Shown piece after piece: positions 43,848 to 53,101 of a DNA stretch of 64,000 nucleotides. Source of the stretch: an uncultured Cellvibrio sp. (GTDB lineage Bacteria; Pseudomonadota; Gammaproteobacteria; Pseudomonadales; Cellvibrionaceae). Positions within the stretch are counted from its first letter, which is position 1. Each line of letters begins with the position of its first letter. Position numbers and translations under genes: made by a program. The DNA is taken from positions 124,001 to 188,000 of the forward strand of contig CALFXJ010000060.1 in assembly GCA_937958105.1 (NCBI GenBank), written 5' to 3'. The notes under the pieces are model-generated. The model was not told the DNA's origin, searched no databases, and worked only from the letters and a program-made list of their open reading frames with translations.

Positions 43848-45854
43848 TCAGGATGTCAGCTCGCTTCGGACAGCGAAATTGATCACAGCCCGCTTCAGAT
43901 CGCCAAGTGCAGCGTTGTTACCTGCATAGCTCGCCAATTCATATAACTCAGTTACGCGATTTACCGGTGATACCAGATCCGGGCGCTGCTGTATTACCCG
44001 CCGCGCGTAATCCCGTGGACCCTCGCCAGCTCGTCGGGGAATACCGAATCGCGCAAGCTTTTTACAGAAACGCAGATAGTAACGATCCGCAGGATAACGG
44101 TATTTTCGACGCTGACCCCACACAACTGCCAGAACCAGCGTCCCAATAATCACCACGCCACTCACCAGCACGAAGAGCGCCAGCCGCCATACGTCCGCGC
44201 CGCCCAGCCAGCGATCAAGAAAGGCGCTCTGCGTATTGGTGTCATAGCCCAATACCCAGCGACTCCAGAGATAGTTGAAGCCTTCCCACCGCAGACGCAG
44301 GGTGTTGAGAAATGAAATTCCAGCAACGAAAGAGTTATCGAGCAGCTGGATATCCTCTTCATCCAATGAAAAATCCACGCCTTGCTCTATCCGCTCCGGC
44401 GCCACGGCTGCTGTGGGATCAATGCGAAGCCAGCCCTGCCCCGGCAACCAGATCTCGCTCCAGGCATGGGCCTCTCTTTGACGCACGGCATAGTAGTTTT
44501 CCAGGGGGTTGTATTCACCCCCCTGATAACCCACCACCACGCGCGCCGGTATACCGGCAGCCCGCATAAAGAACACGAAACTGCTGGCAAAGTGTTCGCA
44601 GAAGCCTTCCTGAGTCTCCCAGAGAAACTCGTCGACACTCTCCTTACCAAGGGTTGCCGGCTGAAGCGTGTAGCGAAAGCTGGTGTTGTAATGGCGCAGC
44701 AGACGCTGAATCAGCGCTTCCGCCGAACCTGCTTCACTCAGCCATTGTTCGGCAATTGCCCGCGTGCGTGGATTACTTCTAGCAGGTAACTGCAACATCT
44801 GACGACGCTGCCCCTCTTCCAGCTGCTGCGCCTGATACCGGTAATCAAGCCAGGAGGTAACCTGATATTGCATCCGCTGCGTAATAGGTCGTTTGCGCAG
44901 CAGATTCAGCTCCTGACTCAAACCTGTATCCTCGTCCCAGTGCTCAGGCGCCGTCAATGAAAACAGCCAGACCTGCTTCGTAGGTTCGATGATGACCTGA
45001 TAACGCACTGCATCGCCTTGGTAATTGAGGTCGTCGCGCCAATCCGCCCGCTTCTGCTCCGACCAGTTGATATTGGCCCGCGATAACTGTGCGTTGGATT
45101 GCGACCAGCGGCGGCCATCAAAATAGGAAAATACCAGCCCACGCCAATACAGCTCGAACTGTGGTGGTGCCATCCCCTCGAAACTCGCGCGAAAAACCAA
45201 TTCAGTGGAACGGCTGAGTTCGCTGATGTCGCCGGGCGACATGGAATCGCTCATACCGGTTTTTGCACCGGCAGAATTCATGGGGACCGCCCATAACGGG
45301 CCGACCCGGGGCGCCACCACGAACAGCAGAAGCATCAATGGCACAGCTTGCAGCACCAGAACACTGGTCAGGCGCAGAGTTCGCCAGAAGCGGTGCTGAT
45401 CCAGAGACTGATGTGAGGCAAGCAAAGTGGCAGACACCACAATGAGAGAGAGCAACCCGTAGAGCGCAGCAAAAACATTCGAGAAGAACAGGAACTGAGT
45501 GGCAACGATAAAGTATCCCAGATGGCACAGGAGCAGCAGATCGCCGCGTTTGCGCATCTCGATAAGCTTGAGGACAAAGCCCACGATGAGCAGCCCCACC
45601 ATAGTTTCCACGCCGAAGCTGCCGCGGTATGCGAGATACAGACCGGCACAGCTGCTGGCCACCAGCACCAGCTTGATCGGCCAGCCGGGGAATCCCCAGG
45701 CGCCACGGAATATCTGCCAGCGCCACAATACGGCAATCAGCCAGATACCCCAGATCCAGACAGGAATGTGGATCACATGAGGTGCAAGAATGACAGCCTG
45801 GGCCAGCAATAACCAGGCAAGGCTGTTGCGTGGGATCTGATCTGCTTCACGCAT
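43848..45854 (-). CDS. tgpA: TgpA-like transglutaminase with DUF3488 membrane domain
   Basis: Inner-membrane protein of 668 residues. About six N-terminal helices form the DUF3488 region. A periplasmic transglutaminase domain has the Cys in EGFCEHFASSFVFFMRAAG, the His in REAHAWSEIWLP and the Asp in WLRIDPTAA. A further helix near residue 570 and a cytoplasmic DUF4129-type end follow. In P. aeruginosa TgpA is essential. The start at 45854 (MREADQIP) overlaps the DUF58 stop by 8 bp; an in-frame extension to 46094 runs inside that gene and is rejected. It is third in a moxR-DUF58-tgpA set. Confidence 0.93.
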   Translation of the reverse strand: MREADQIPRNSLAWLLLAQAVILAPHVIHIPVWIWGIWLIAVLWRWQIFRGAWGFPGWPIKLVLVASSCAGLYLAYRGSFGVETMVGLLIVGFVLKLIEMRKRGDLLLLCHLGYFIVATQFLFFSNVFAALYGLLSLIVVSATLLASHQSLDQHRFWRTLRLTSVLVLQAVPLMLLLFVVAPRVGPLWAVPMNSAGAKTGMSDSMSPGDISELSRSTELVFRASFEGMAPPQFELYWRGLVFSYFDGRRWSQSNAQLSRANINWSEQKRADWRDDLNYQGDAVRYQVIIEPTKQVWLFSLTAPEHWDEDTGLSQELNLLRKRPITQRMQYQVTSWLDYRYQAQQLEEGQRRQMLQLPARSNPRTRAIAEQWLSEAGSAEALIQRLLRHYNTSFRYTLQPATLGKESVDEFLWETQEGFCEHFASSFVFFMRAAGIPARVVVGYQGGEYNPLENYYAVRQREAHAWSEIWLPGQGWLRIDPTAAVAPERIEQGVDFSLDEEDIQLLDNSFVAGISFLNTLRLRWEGFNYLWSRWVLGYDTNTQSAFLDRWLGGADVWRLALFVLVSGVVIIGTLVLAVVWGQRRKYRYPADRYYLRFCKKLARFGIPRRAGEGPRDYARRVIQQRPDLVSPVNRVTELYELASYAGNNAALGDLKRAVINFAVRSELTS

Positions 45855-46842
45855 CGTGACCAGGCCCCCCCGCTTCATCAATTCCAAACAGCGCCAGTGC
45901 GCGCAGCACCCTGAGCTGATGGGAATGGCCCGAGCCCAGCTCAATAACGCAACCCGGCAGACGCAGGCCAAACTCTGTGTGCGTCCTGGCCAGCTCCAAC
46001 GTCCAGTAACATAACTGCGACAGCCGCGTTTCCGTGTCCAGCCCGGGCAGTCCGTCCCAATCAAGCCACACCTGCTGATTTTGGTAACCGACATAGTCCT
46101 TCAAGTGCAGCCCTGCTCCTCGAGCAAACTGTTTCCAGGCAACATGAGCCAGCGGCGCCCCCGCCTGGTAGCGCTGAAATCCCTGGAAGTCTTCACTGTT
46201 CTCACGGGAAAGATAATCCCCGTGATGGGAATTGGCAGGCAGCATCGGCGGCGCTGCCGAAGGTAGTGGCACGGGATAGACCAGGGCTCTGGCGTCCAGC
46301 TGAACCCATGACCATGCGCGGATCAAGCCCAATGGATAATGGCTTTTGATGGATAGCCGCCCCGGCTGAAACCATCCGCGCTGATGTGTTTTGGCGGACA
46401 GCGTGAGGCGGTGTTCGCCGGTTCGGGGAATATCCACCGCGACAGAGACATTTTCAGCAAAACTCAGCTGGATATTCTCATGATCGGTACGCGGTGCGGC
46501 CTCCAACAGCACATCAAATTGCACATACTCACCGGCAAATACCGGCTGACTGCCAAGCGCCGTAATGCGTAGACCGGAAAGATTACGAAATGCATGAATC
46601 ATGGAAACCACCATCATGCTCAGCAGCAGAAACGCCGCCGCGAGGATGAGGTTGTTTTCATAATTGGTTCCCAACAGCCACATCAACCCCAGCACAAGGA
46701 TAAACAGGAGCCCCTGCCGCCCAGGAAATATATAAATGGATTTGTGCTGCAAGGTCACAGTGGGAGCTTTAGGCGCACGACGGACGACCCATTGCCAGAA
46801 TCGATTGCGCAGCGAATTAACCAAACGAAATCTGGTGTTCAT
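45847..46842 (-). CDS. DUF58 domain protein
   Basis: Membrane-associated protein of 331 residues. Two adjacent N-terminal helices (GLLFILVLGLMWLLG and LILAAAFLLLSMMVVSM) precede a beta-rich domain, then the DUF58 core containing DYLSRENSEDFQGFQRYQAGAP with AHVAWKQFARG, and a VWA-like VWLDWDGLP. It is normally paired with a MoxR ATPase and a transglutaminase, as here (25 bp after moxR, 8 bp overlap with tgpA). It probably links the ATPase to a periplasmic activity; the molecular role is unknown. Confidence 0.92.
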   Translation of the reverse strand: MNTRFRLVNSLRNRFWQWVVRRAPKAPTVTLQHKSIYIFPGRQGLLFILVLGLMWLLGTNYENNLILAAAFLLLSMMVVSMIHAFRNLSGLRITALGSQPVFAGEYVQFDVLLEAAPRTDHENIQLSFAENVSVAVDIPRTGEHRLTLSAKTHQRGWFQPGRLSIKSHYPLGLIRAWSWVQLDARALVYPVPLPSAAPPMLPANSHHGDYLSRENSEDFQGFQRYQAGAPLAHVAWKQFARGAGLHLKDYVGYQNQQVWLDWDGLPGLDTETRLSQLCYWTLELARTHTEFGLRLPGCVIELGSGHSHQLRVLRALALFGIDEAGGPGHDA

Positions 46843-46867
46843 GACGCCTCGTCAAGAAGAGCGCAGA

Positions 46868-47791
46868 TTAACTGCCAACAACATCAATGGTATTCAGTAA
46901 TTGAATCACCAGTGTATGTTCACCCTGCTCGCGCGCTGACGAAGAGGGAGCAATTCTGTGGGTGAGAACCGCCGGCAGCAATGCCTGAATATCCTCGGGA
47001 ATAACATATGCGCGGCCGTGCATGAATGCCCAGGTTTTGGCTGCACGCAGCAATGCCATGGCGCCGCGCGGTGACAGGCCCGAGGAAAAATCCGGAGATA
47101 CCCGGGTGTGATGAATCAAACGTTGGAGGTAATCAAGCAGATTATCTGAGGTTTTTATCTTCTGTGTAGCCTGTTTGATGTCCTGCAACTGCATGGGCGT
47201 CAGACAGGTTTTCAGATCCTTAAGATACTGCCGGGGATCTCCACCCAGGAACAACTGTTTTTCTGCCGCCGCATCTGGATAACCCAGACTGATGCGCATT
47301 AAAAACCGATCCAGTTGAGATTCAGGCAGTGGATAGGTGCCCATCTGCGTTTGCGGATTCTGCGTAGCAATGACAAAGAAAGGCTTAGGCAACACACGGG
47401 TTTCACCTTCTATGGTGACCTGCCCTTCTTCCATCGCTTCGAGTAAAGCGCTTTGGGTTTTTGGTGTTGTACGATTGATCTCATCCGCCAACAGCACTTG
47501 GGTAAACACCGGTCCGGGATGAAACTTGAACTGACCTTCTTTGGGATCAAATACTGATACACCAAGAATATCGGCGGGCAGCATATCGCTGGTGAACTGT
47601 ATACGCTGGTGTGAAAGTCCGAGGACCTTGGCAAGCGCCTGGGACAGGCTGGTCTTGCCCATCCCCGGCAGATCTTCAATCAGCAGGTGACCATCTGATA
47701 ACAGACAGGCCAATGCGAGTTTGATTTTGTCTTCCTTGCCAAGCAGTACACGGCCAACTTCAGAGATAACAGCTTCAATATAATCCCGCAT
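46868..47791 (-). CDS. MoxR family AAA+ ATPase
   Basis: Cytosolic chaperone-like ATPase of 307 residues. Walker A is seen as LIEDLPGMGKTSLSQAL, Walker B as VLLADEINRTTPKTQSALLE, sensor 1 as FFVIATQNP, and the lid as SPDFSSGLSPRGAMALLRAAK. MoxR proteins typically insert cofactors or remodel VWA/DUF58 partners, and the DUF58 gene follows after 25 bp. It lies only 29 bp after metZ on the same strand, so it could be read through from the purF-metZ transcript. Confidence 0.94.
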   Translation of the reverse strand: MRDYIEAVISEVGRVLLGKEDKIKLALACLLSDGHLLIEDLPGMGKTSLSQALAKVLGLSHQRIQFTSDMLPADILGVSVFDPKEGQFKFHPGPVFTQVLLADEINRTTPKTQSALLEAMEEGQVTIEGETRVLPKPFFVIATQNPQTQMGTYPLPESQLDRFLMRISLGYPDAAAEKQLFLGGDPRQYLKDLKTCLTPMQLQDIKQATQKIKTSDNLLDYLQRLIHHTRVSPDFSSGLSPRGAMALLRAAKTWAFMHGRAYVIPEDIQALLPAVLTHRIAPSSSAREQGEHTLVIQLLNTIDVVGS

Positions 47792-47820
47792 AACACCTGG
47801 ATGCCTTTGTTGTTATTTAA

Positions 47821-49014
47821 CTACAAGGAAGTGAGCCCTCGCGCAAGATCTGCCTGCAGATCAGCAATATCTTCAAGGCCCACAGCAACACGAATCAAAT
47901 TTTCGGTGATGCCCGCTTCCGCTTTCTGTTCTGGACTCAGACGTCCATGAGTGGTGGTTGCCGGATGCACGATTGTCGTTTTTGTATCCCCAAGATTGGC
48001 AGTTAATGACATGATGCGTGTTGCATCAATCACCTCCCAGGCTTCTTCTCGTCCCCCTTTCACACGGAACGACAACACCCCACCATATGCTGACTGCTGT
48101 TTGGTTGCCAATTCATGACCGGCATGTGAAGGCAGTCCTGCATAAAAAACTTTTTCTACCTGTGGCTGCGCATCCAGCCACTGGGCCAGAATCAGCGCAT
48201 TCCGCGAATGGGCTTCCATCCGCAGCCGCAGCGTTTCCAGCCCCTTTAAAAAGACCCATGCATTAAATGGGCTCAAGGTCGGCCCGGCGCTGCGAATAAA
48301 ACCAAGCACTTCATCAACTAATTTTTTCGGTCCGGCAACAACACCACCGAGACACCGCCCCTGTCCGTCAATGTACTTGGTAGCCGAATGTACAACCAGA
48401 TCCGCTCCAAACTCCAGAGGACGCTGCAAAGCCGGCGTGCAGAAACAATTATCAACCACCAGTAACGCACCATGCTGATGAGTAATGTCAGCGAGTCGCT
48501 CAATGTCGATGACATCACATAGCGGATTGGACGGTGTTTCAACAAAAACCAATCGCGTTTTTGGTGTAAAAGCAGCTTGCCATGCAGTGTAGTCAACAGG
48601 GTTTACAAAGGTGGCGGTGACGCCGAACTTTTGCAAATATTTACTCAATAATACGGTCGTCGTACCAAAAACACTGCGGGAGCAGACAATATGATCGCCG
48701 GATTGGAGCAATGCTATGCAAGTACTCATAATCGCAGCCATACCTGATGATGTAGCAACGGCCGCTTCTGCGCCTTCCAATGCAGCAATTCGCCGCTCGA
48801 AATTTCTCACAGTGGGATTCGTGTAACGCGAATAGACGTTACCCGGTTGCTCTCCGGAAAAACGCTCCGCCGCGTCCCGGGCGCTGGAAAAAACATAGCT
48901 TGATGTCAGGAACAACGCTTCACTGTGTTCACCTTCCTGAGTGCGAACCTGTCCGGCCCGAATCGCTCGTGTATCAAGCCCTGAATCAAGCAAATAATCA
49001 TCATAATCGTCCAT
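47821..49014 (-). CDS. metZ: O-succinylhomoserine sulfhydrylase MetZ
   Basis: PLP enzyme that makes homocysteine from O-succinylhomoserine and sulphide, the direct sulphurylation route to methionine. The protein has 397 residues with Cys/Met-metabolism family features: YSRYTNPTVRNFERRIAALE, the glycine-rich VATSSGMAAIMSTC, VVDNCFCTPALQRPLEFGAD, and the PLP lysine in VHSATKYIDGQGR. The position 23 bp after purF is the conserved Pseudomonas arrangement. Confidence 0.96.
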   Translation of the reverse strand: MDDYDDYLLDSGLDTRAIRAGQVRTQEGEHSEALFLTSSYVFSSARDAAERFSGEQPGNVYSRYTNPTVRNFERRIAALEGAEAAVATSSGMAAIMSTCIALLQSGDHIVCSRSVFGTTTVLLSKYLQKFGVTATFVNPVDYTAWQAAFTPKTRLVFVETPSNPLCDVIDIERLADITHQHGALLVVDNCFCTPALQRPLEFGADLVVHSATKYIDGQGRCLGGVVAGPKKLVDEVLGFIRSAGPTLSPFNAWVFLKGLETLRLRMEAHSRNALILAQWLDAQPQVEKVFYAGLPSHAGHELATKQQSAYGGVLSFRVKGGREEAWEVIDATRIMSLTANLGDTKTTIVHPATTTHGRLSPEQKAEAGITENLIRVAVGLEDIADLQADLARGLTSL

Positions 49015-49037
49015 CGTTTTCTCCCTGCTGTTGACTG

Positions 49038-50570
49038 CTAACTGTTAGCCGCACCGTTGTGTAAACCAATAACCGTATCTTCCGACTTGAAAGTCTTTTT
49101 ACCGGTTTTTGATTTGGCGTTGTCACTGCGCACTTCGGCCAGCATATCGAGATATTCCTGCGTAACTTTTCCGGTGATGTACTGCCCGGTAAATACGGAG
49201 CAATCGAAGCTGGTCACGCGTTTGTTACCCTCAGAAGATGCAGCGATCAAATCTTCCAGATCCTGATAAATTAACCAGTCAGCGCCGATCTCCTGGCACA
49301 CTTCTTCATGGGTGCGACCATGTGCAATCAGCTCAGACGTAGTGGGCATATCAATACCGTAAACATTCGGATAAATCACAGCTGGTGAAGCAGAAGCGAA
49401 ATAAACTTTTTTTGCACCCGCATCGCGGGCCATCTGAATAATCTGCTGACAGGTTGTACCGCGAACGATGGAATCATCCACCAGCAATACGTTCTTACCT
49501 TTGAATTCCAGATCGATAGGGTTCAACTTCTGACGAACCGACTTTTTCCGCTGCTGCTGACCCGGCATGATAAAGGTGCGCCCGATGTAGCGGTTTTTTA
49601 CCAGACCTTCGCGGAATTTTACACCCAGCTTCTGTGCCAGAGCCTGACCCGCTACACGGCTGCTGTCAGGAATTGGAATGACTACATCGATATCGTGATT
49701 CGAACGCTCGCGTAAAATCTTTTCCGCCAGTTTTTCCCCCTGACGCAGGCGCGCTTTATAAACCGAAATGCCATCCATGATGGAGTCCGGCCGCGCAAAA
49801 TAAACGTGCTCAAAGATACAGGGATTCAGACTTGGGTTTTCAGCGCACTGGCGACGATGCAGCTCACCACCTTCGGTAATGTAGATAGCTTCTCCGGGAG
49901 CAACGTCATCTATCACGTCAAAGCCTAGAACATTGAGCGCTACGCTTTCGGACGCGACCATGTATTCCACGCCCTCTTCTGTTTCACGTTTGCCGTACAC
50001 CAGCGGACGGATGCCAAAGGGATCGCGGAAGGCAACCAGGCCATAACGGGCAATCAATGAAACTATCGCATAACCGCCACTGACTCGACGGTGGACACCG
50101 GCCACCGCTTCAAAAATATCATCGGCACTTGGTGTCAGTTTGCCCTGCATTTGCAGTTCATGGGCAAAGACGTTCAACAGCACTTCCGAGTCGGAATCTG
50201 TATTCACATGACGCAAATCGGTTTTGAATAACTCCTCACCCAACTGTGCGGCATTGGTGAGATTGCCGTTGTGCGCCAGCGCGATACCGTAAGGTGAGTT
50301 CACATAGAAAGGCTGCGCCAGTGCCGGACCAGAACTACCGGCTGTTGGGTAACGAACATGGCCAATGCCCATGCTGCCCACCAGTCGTTGCATGTGCCGG
50401 GTTCTGAACACGTCCTGCACCAGACCATTCGCTTTCTGTTGCGCCATTCTGCCATCCTGGCAAGTTACGATTCCCGCAGCATCCTGCCCTCTGTGTTGCA
50501 ATATGGTCAACGCGTCATAGAGCTGCAAATTCACATCGCGTTTACCCACAATACCAACAATGCCGCACAT
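49038..50570 (-). CDS. purF: Amidophosphoribosyltransferase PurF
   Basis: First committed enzyme of purine synthesis, making phosphoribosylamine from PRPP and glutamine. The protein has 510 residues. The N-terminal glutaminase begins MCGIVGIVGKRDVN with Cys2 as nucleophile, and there is no propeptide. The phosphoribosyltransferase domain has the PRPP loop VLLVDDSIVRGTTCQQI and VIPIPDSSRVAGQALAQKLG. It follows cvpA by 29 bp and is followed by metZ, as in Pseudomonas. Confidence 0.97.
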   Translation of the reverse strand: MCGIVGIVGKRDVNLQLYDALTILQHRGQDAAGIVTCQDGRMAQQKANGLVQDVFRTRHMQRLVGSMGIGHVRYPTAGSSGPALAQPFYVNSPYGIALAHNGNLTNAAQLGEELFKTDLRHVNTDSDSEVLLNVFAHELQMQGKLTPSADDIFEAVAGVHRRVSGGYAIVSLIARYGLVAFRDPFGIRPLVYGKRETEEGVEYMVASESVALNVLGFDVIDDVAPGEAIYITEGGELHRRQCAENPSLNPCIFEHVYFARPDSIMDGISVYKARLRQGEKLAEKILRERSNHDIDVVIPIPDSSRVAGQALAQKLGVKFREGLVKNRYIGRTFIMPGQQQRKKSVRQKLNPIDLEFKGKNVLLVDDSIVRGTTCQQIIQMARDAGAKKVYFASASPAVIYPNVYGIDMPTTSELIAHGRTHEEVCQEIGADWLIYQDLEDLIAASSEGNKRVTSFDCSVFTGQYITGKVTQEYLDMLAEVRSDNAKSKTGKKTFKSEDTVIGLHNGAANS

Positions 50571-50599
50571 AATTGCCTCACCTTTAAGAAATTGTATCG

Positions 50600-51100
50600 C
50601 TACTTGCCGAACAAACCTGAAAACATTTGCGAGACCTCGGCGGCCGATGACCTGGCCCAGTCTTCAAATGATAAGAAATAAGGAATCAGCCGTGATTCAT
50701 GCCACCAGATATCTTCTTCAACAGGGATCAATGACGGTAACAGAATCAGCAGAGCCATCACGATAATAAAACCACGAGCCAGACCGAATACCATCCCCAA
50801 CATGCGGTCCGTACCGGACAAACCGGTAATGCGAACCAACTCGCCAATCAAATAATTCACCATTGCGCCAACCAACAGGGTCGCAATGAACAAAATGGCA
50901 AACGCAACAACCTCGCGGACAGATGGGGTGGTAATTGAATCAGCTAACAGGACAGCCAGGCGCTCACTGAACAACAGCGCAATGATGACTGCCAGAATCC
51001 AGGTGGCGAGAGAAAGGGCTTCCTTGACGAAACCCCGCTTGATACTGATCAAACTGGATAGAACCAAGATAAAGACAATGGTCCAATCTGCCCAATTCAT
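50600..51100 (-). CDS. cvpA: CvpA family inner-membrane protein
   Basis: Four-helix membrane protein of 166 residues: WTIVFILVLSSLISIKRGF, SLATWILAVIIALLF, VAFAILFIATLLVGAMVNYL and MVFGLARGFIIVMALLILL. CvpA is required for colicin V production in E. coli and for envelope robustness in other species; the biochemical function is open. It precedes purF in the conserved cvpA-purF pair. Confidence 0.95.
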   Translation of the reverse strand: MNWADWTIVFILVLSSLISIKRGFVKEALSLATWILAVIIALLFSERLAVLLADSITTPSVREVVAFAILFIATLLVGAMVNYLIGELVRITGLSGTDRMLGMVFGLARGFIIVMALLILLPSLIPVEEDIWWHESRLIPYFLSFEDWARSSAAEVSQMFSGLFGK

Positions 51101-51201
51101 GCGCCAGGAATCTCCGGTTGATCAAGGAGGCGCATTTTAGCAGACCGGTCCTGCATCAGATAGTCCGAAAACGAGGGAATAATAGCAGCCACCTGCCCCT
51201 A

Positions 51202-51798
51202 TCATGGCTGAAAACGACGCACCATTGCGTTTACTTTCAAGCGTTTATCGACATCGGCTTTGACTTTATCCGCTTCTGCCTTACTTAATTTCGGACCGAT
51301 AAAAACCCGGGTGACCGATCCATTCGACGTAGAAACACGGCGGATATACGCTTTATGCCCCTCGGCCTGGAGTTCATCACGCAATCTGGCCGCAGCCTCC
51401 TGATTGCTGAGACTGGCGACCTGCACAACCCAGGCTTCCGGGATTCCATCGGGACCTAAAGGCAATTCCGGAACTTCATCCGCGGTGTCTGCAGTCTGAT
51501 TGGGAGCGGGAGCAGAAGCAGAAGAAGCTGATGCAACAGCCTCAGGGCTGGACACTTCCGTCACGGGCTCCGGTTCGGGAGGTATAAACATGGTTTCCGG
51601 TTCAGGCGCTGGCTGGATATCCGGGTTTTGTCGGGGGGATTCGAAAGATACTTGGGGGAGAGACGGTTCCGCCGGAATCTGTGTCCGCGTATCAACCTGA
51701 TGTCCCTGTTGCTCCTTGAAAAAGCCAGGCAGGAATATCACGCCAATCGCAGCCAACACAATGGCGCCAACCAATCGTTGTTTCAACGCATCTTTCAC
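51202..51798 (-). CDS. dedD: SPOR domain cell-division protein, DedD-like
   Basis: Protein of 198 residues. A short cytoplasmic N-terminus (VKDALKQRL) is followed by one helix (VGAIVLAAIGVIFLPGFF), a Pro/Glu/Ser-rich periplasmic linker (about 35-110) and a SPOR domain (AWVQVASLSNQEAAARLRDEL ... VTRVFIGPKLSKAEAD) that binds denuded septal glycan. The GTG start at 51798 overlaps the folC stop by 4 bp (GTGA). A start at 51879 inside folC adds hydrophobic, Cys-rich residues and is rejected. The folC-dedD-cvpA-purF order is conserved. Confidence 0.93.
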   Translation of the reverse strand: MKDALKQRLVGAIVLAAIGVIFLPGFFKEQQGHQVDTRTQIPAEPSLPQVSFESPRQNPDIQPAPEPETMFIPPEPEPVTEVSSPEAVASASSASAPAPNQTADTADEVPELPLGPDGIPEAWVVQVASLSNQEAAARLRDELQAEGHKAYIRRVSTSNGSVTRVFIGPKLSKAEADKVKADVDKRLKVNAMVRRFQP

Positions 51799-53078
51799 TG
51801 GGGACCCCCTGATGCCGAAGGCTGAATAACAGCCAACGCAGCAGCCACTGTATAAAAAGATCCAAAAATAACAATGCAATCTTCAGCCTGCGCATCTTTC
51901 ACAGCCTGTTCGATGCAATCTTCCATAGCACCACCGCCAGCAATCGGGACAGTTAACTGCTGCAGATCCCGCTCAAGCTGCACCCTTGTCGCCGCTCTGG
52001 GTATCCCTGACAGATCCGCGAGATACCAGGCATTAATCAGATGAGTAAGATTTCCCAGGCTGTTAGAGCGATCCTTATCAGCCATCATGGCCACAATGCC
52101 AATAAAGCGGCCGGAGACATTCTGTGATTGCAGCCGCTGCGCAAGATACTGGGTTGCGGCAGGATTATGTGCGACATCCAGAATAAAACGGCGATCTTTG
52201 TAATACAGCTGCTGAAAGCGGCCGGGCAACTGCAGACCAGCCAACAGCGGACCGCAGGCCATTGAGCGAAGATCAATACCCAGGATGTTGACCGTCTGCA
52301 ACGCAGCCGCAAGGCTTGGCAAAGGCAGCACCGGTAAAGGCATATGCGTCAGCTCAACCCGCTGACCTGCCTGATTCAATCCCCACCAGTTCCAGTGATC
52401 CGGCTCACTAGAGAAGCCAAAAGCTTCATTCACACCGTTCCATTGGGCTTCCAGATGCTGGGCTGTAGTCAATACCGTACCTGGAGGCACTGGATCAGCA
52501 CATACCACCGGCTTGTGGGGACGCATGATTCCGGCCTTCTCCTGTCCGATACTTTCTCGGTCATTGCCCAGCCAATCCTGGTGATCCAGGTCAACGCTGG
52601 TAATAACAGCGACATCGGGATCAATGATATTCACGGCATCAAGACGGCCACCCAGGCCTACTTCAAGGATAATGACATCCACCTGCCGCTGGCGAAATAC
52701 CTCCAAAGCAGCAAGCGTGCCGAATTCAAAATAAGTCAGGCTGATGGATTCGCAGGCGAGAAAAATCTTTTCAAATGCTGCACAAACTTCCGCCTCTGTC
52801 GCGAAGTGATCGTTAATGGCGATACGTTCGCAGTAGTGAAGCAAATGGGGAGATGTATAAACACCAACGCTCAGGCCGCTGCCTCGCAACAAGGCGGCAG
52901 TAGCTGCGACGCAAGAGCCTTTGCCATTAGTGCCGCCGACGATAACGACCCGCGCTGGGAAACTCAGCAGTTGCAGTCGCTGAGCCACGCTGCGAATCCG
53001 CTCCAATCCCAGGTCGATTTCCTGGGGATGGCAGGTTTCCAGCCACCCCAGCCATTCATTCAGCGATGAAAATTGCAT
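51795..53078 (-). CDS. folC: Dihydrofolate/folylpolyglutamate synthase FolC
   Basis: Mur-ligase-like enzyme that adds glycine-linked glutamate: it makes dihydrofolate from dihydropteroate and then polyglutamylates folates. The protein has 427 residues. The P-loop is VIVGGTNGKGSCVAATAALL, with folate-site SVGVYTSPHLLHYCERIAIN, VGLGGRLDAVNIIDPD, ITSVDLDHQDWLG and C-terminal FILDVAHNPAAT. It follows accD by 23 bp in the conserved accD-folC pair. Confidence 0.96.
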   Translation of the reverse strand: MQFSSLNEWLGWLETCHPQEIDLGLERIRSVAQRLQLLSFPARVVIVGGTNGKGSCVAATAALLRGSGLSVGVYTSPHLLHYCERIAINDHFATEAEVCAAFEKIFLACESISLTYFEFGTLAALEVFRQRQVDVIILEVGLGGRLDAVNIIDPDVAVITSVDLDHQDWLGNDRESIGQEKAGIMRPHKPVVCADPVPPGTVLTTAQHLEAQWNGVNEAFGFSSEPDHWNWWGLNQAGQRVELTHMPLPVLPLPSLAAALQTVNILGIDLRSMACGPLLAGLQLPGRFQQLYYKDRRFILDVAHNPAATQYLAQRLQSQNVSGRFIGIVAMMADKDRSNSLGNLTHLINAWYLADLSGIPRAATRVQLERDLQQLTVPIAGGGAMEDCIEQAVKDAQAEDCIVIFGSFYTVAAALAVIQPSASGGPQ

Positions 53079-53101
53079 TGGAAATCCAGTGCGAGAGAAA
53101 G

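Noticed and set aside
45202..45726. 174-residue minus-strand frame inside tgpA
   Set aside because: Out-of-frame shadow of the DUF3488 membrane region.
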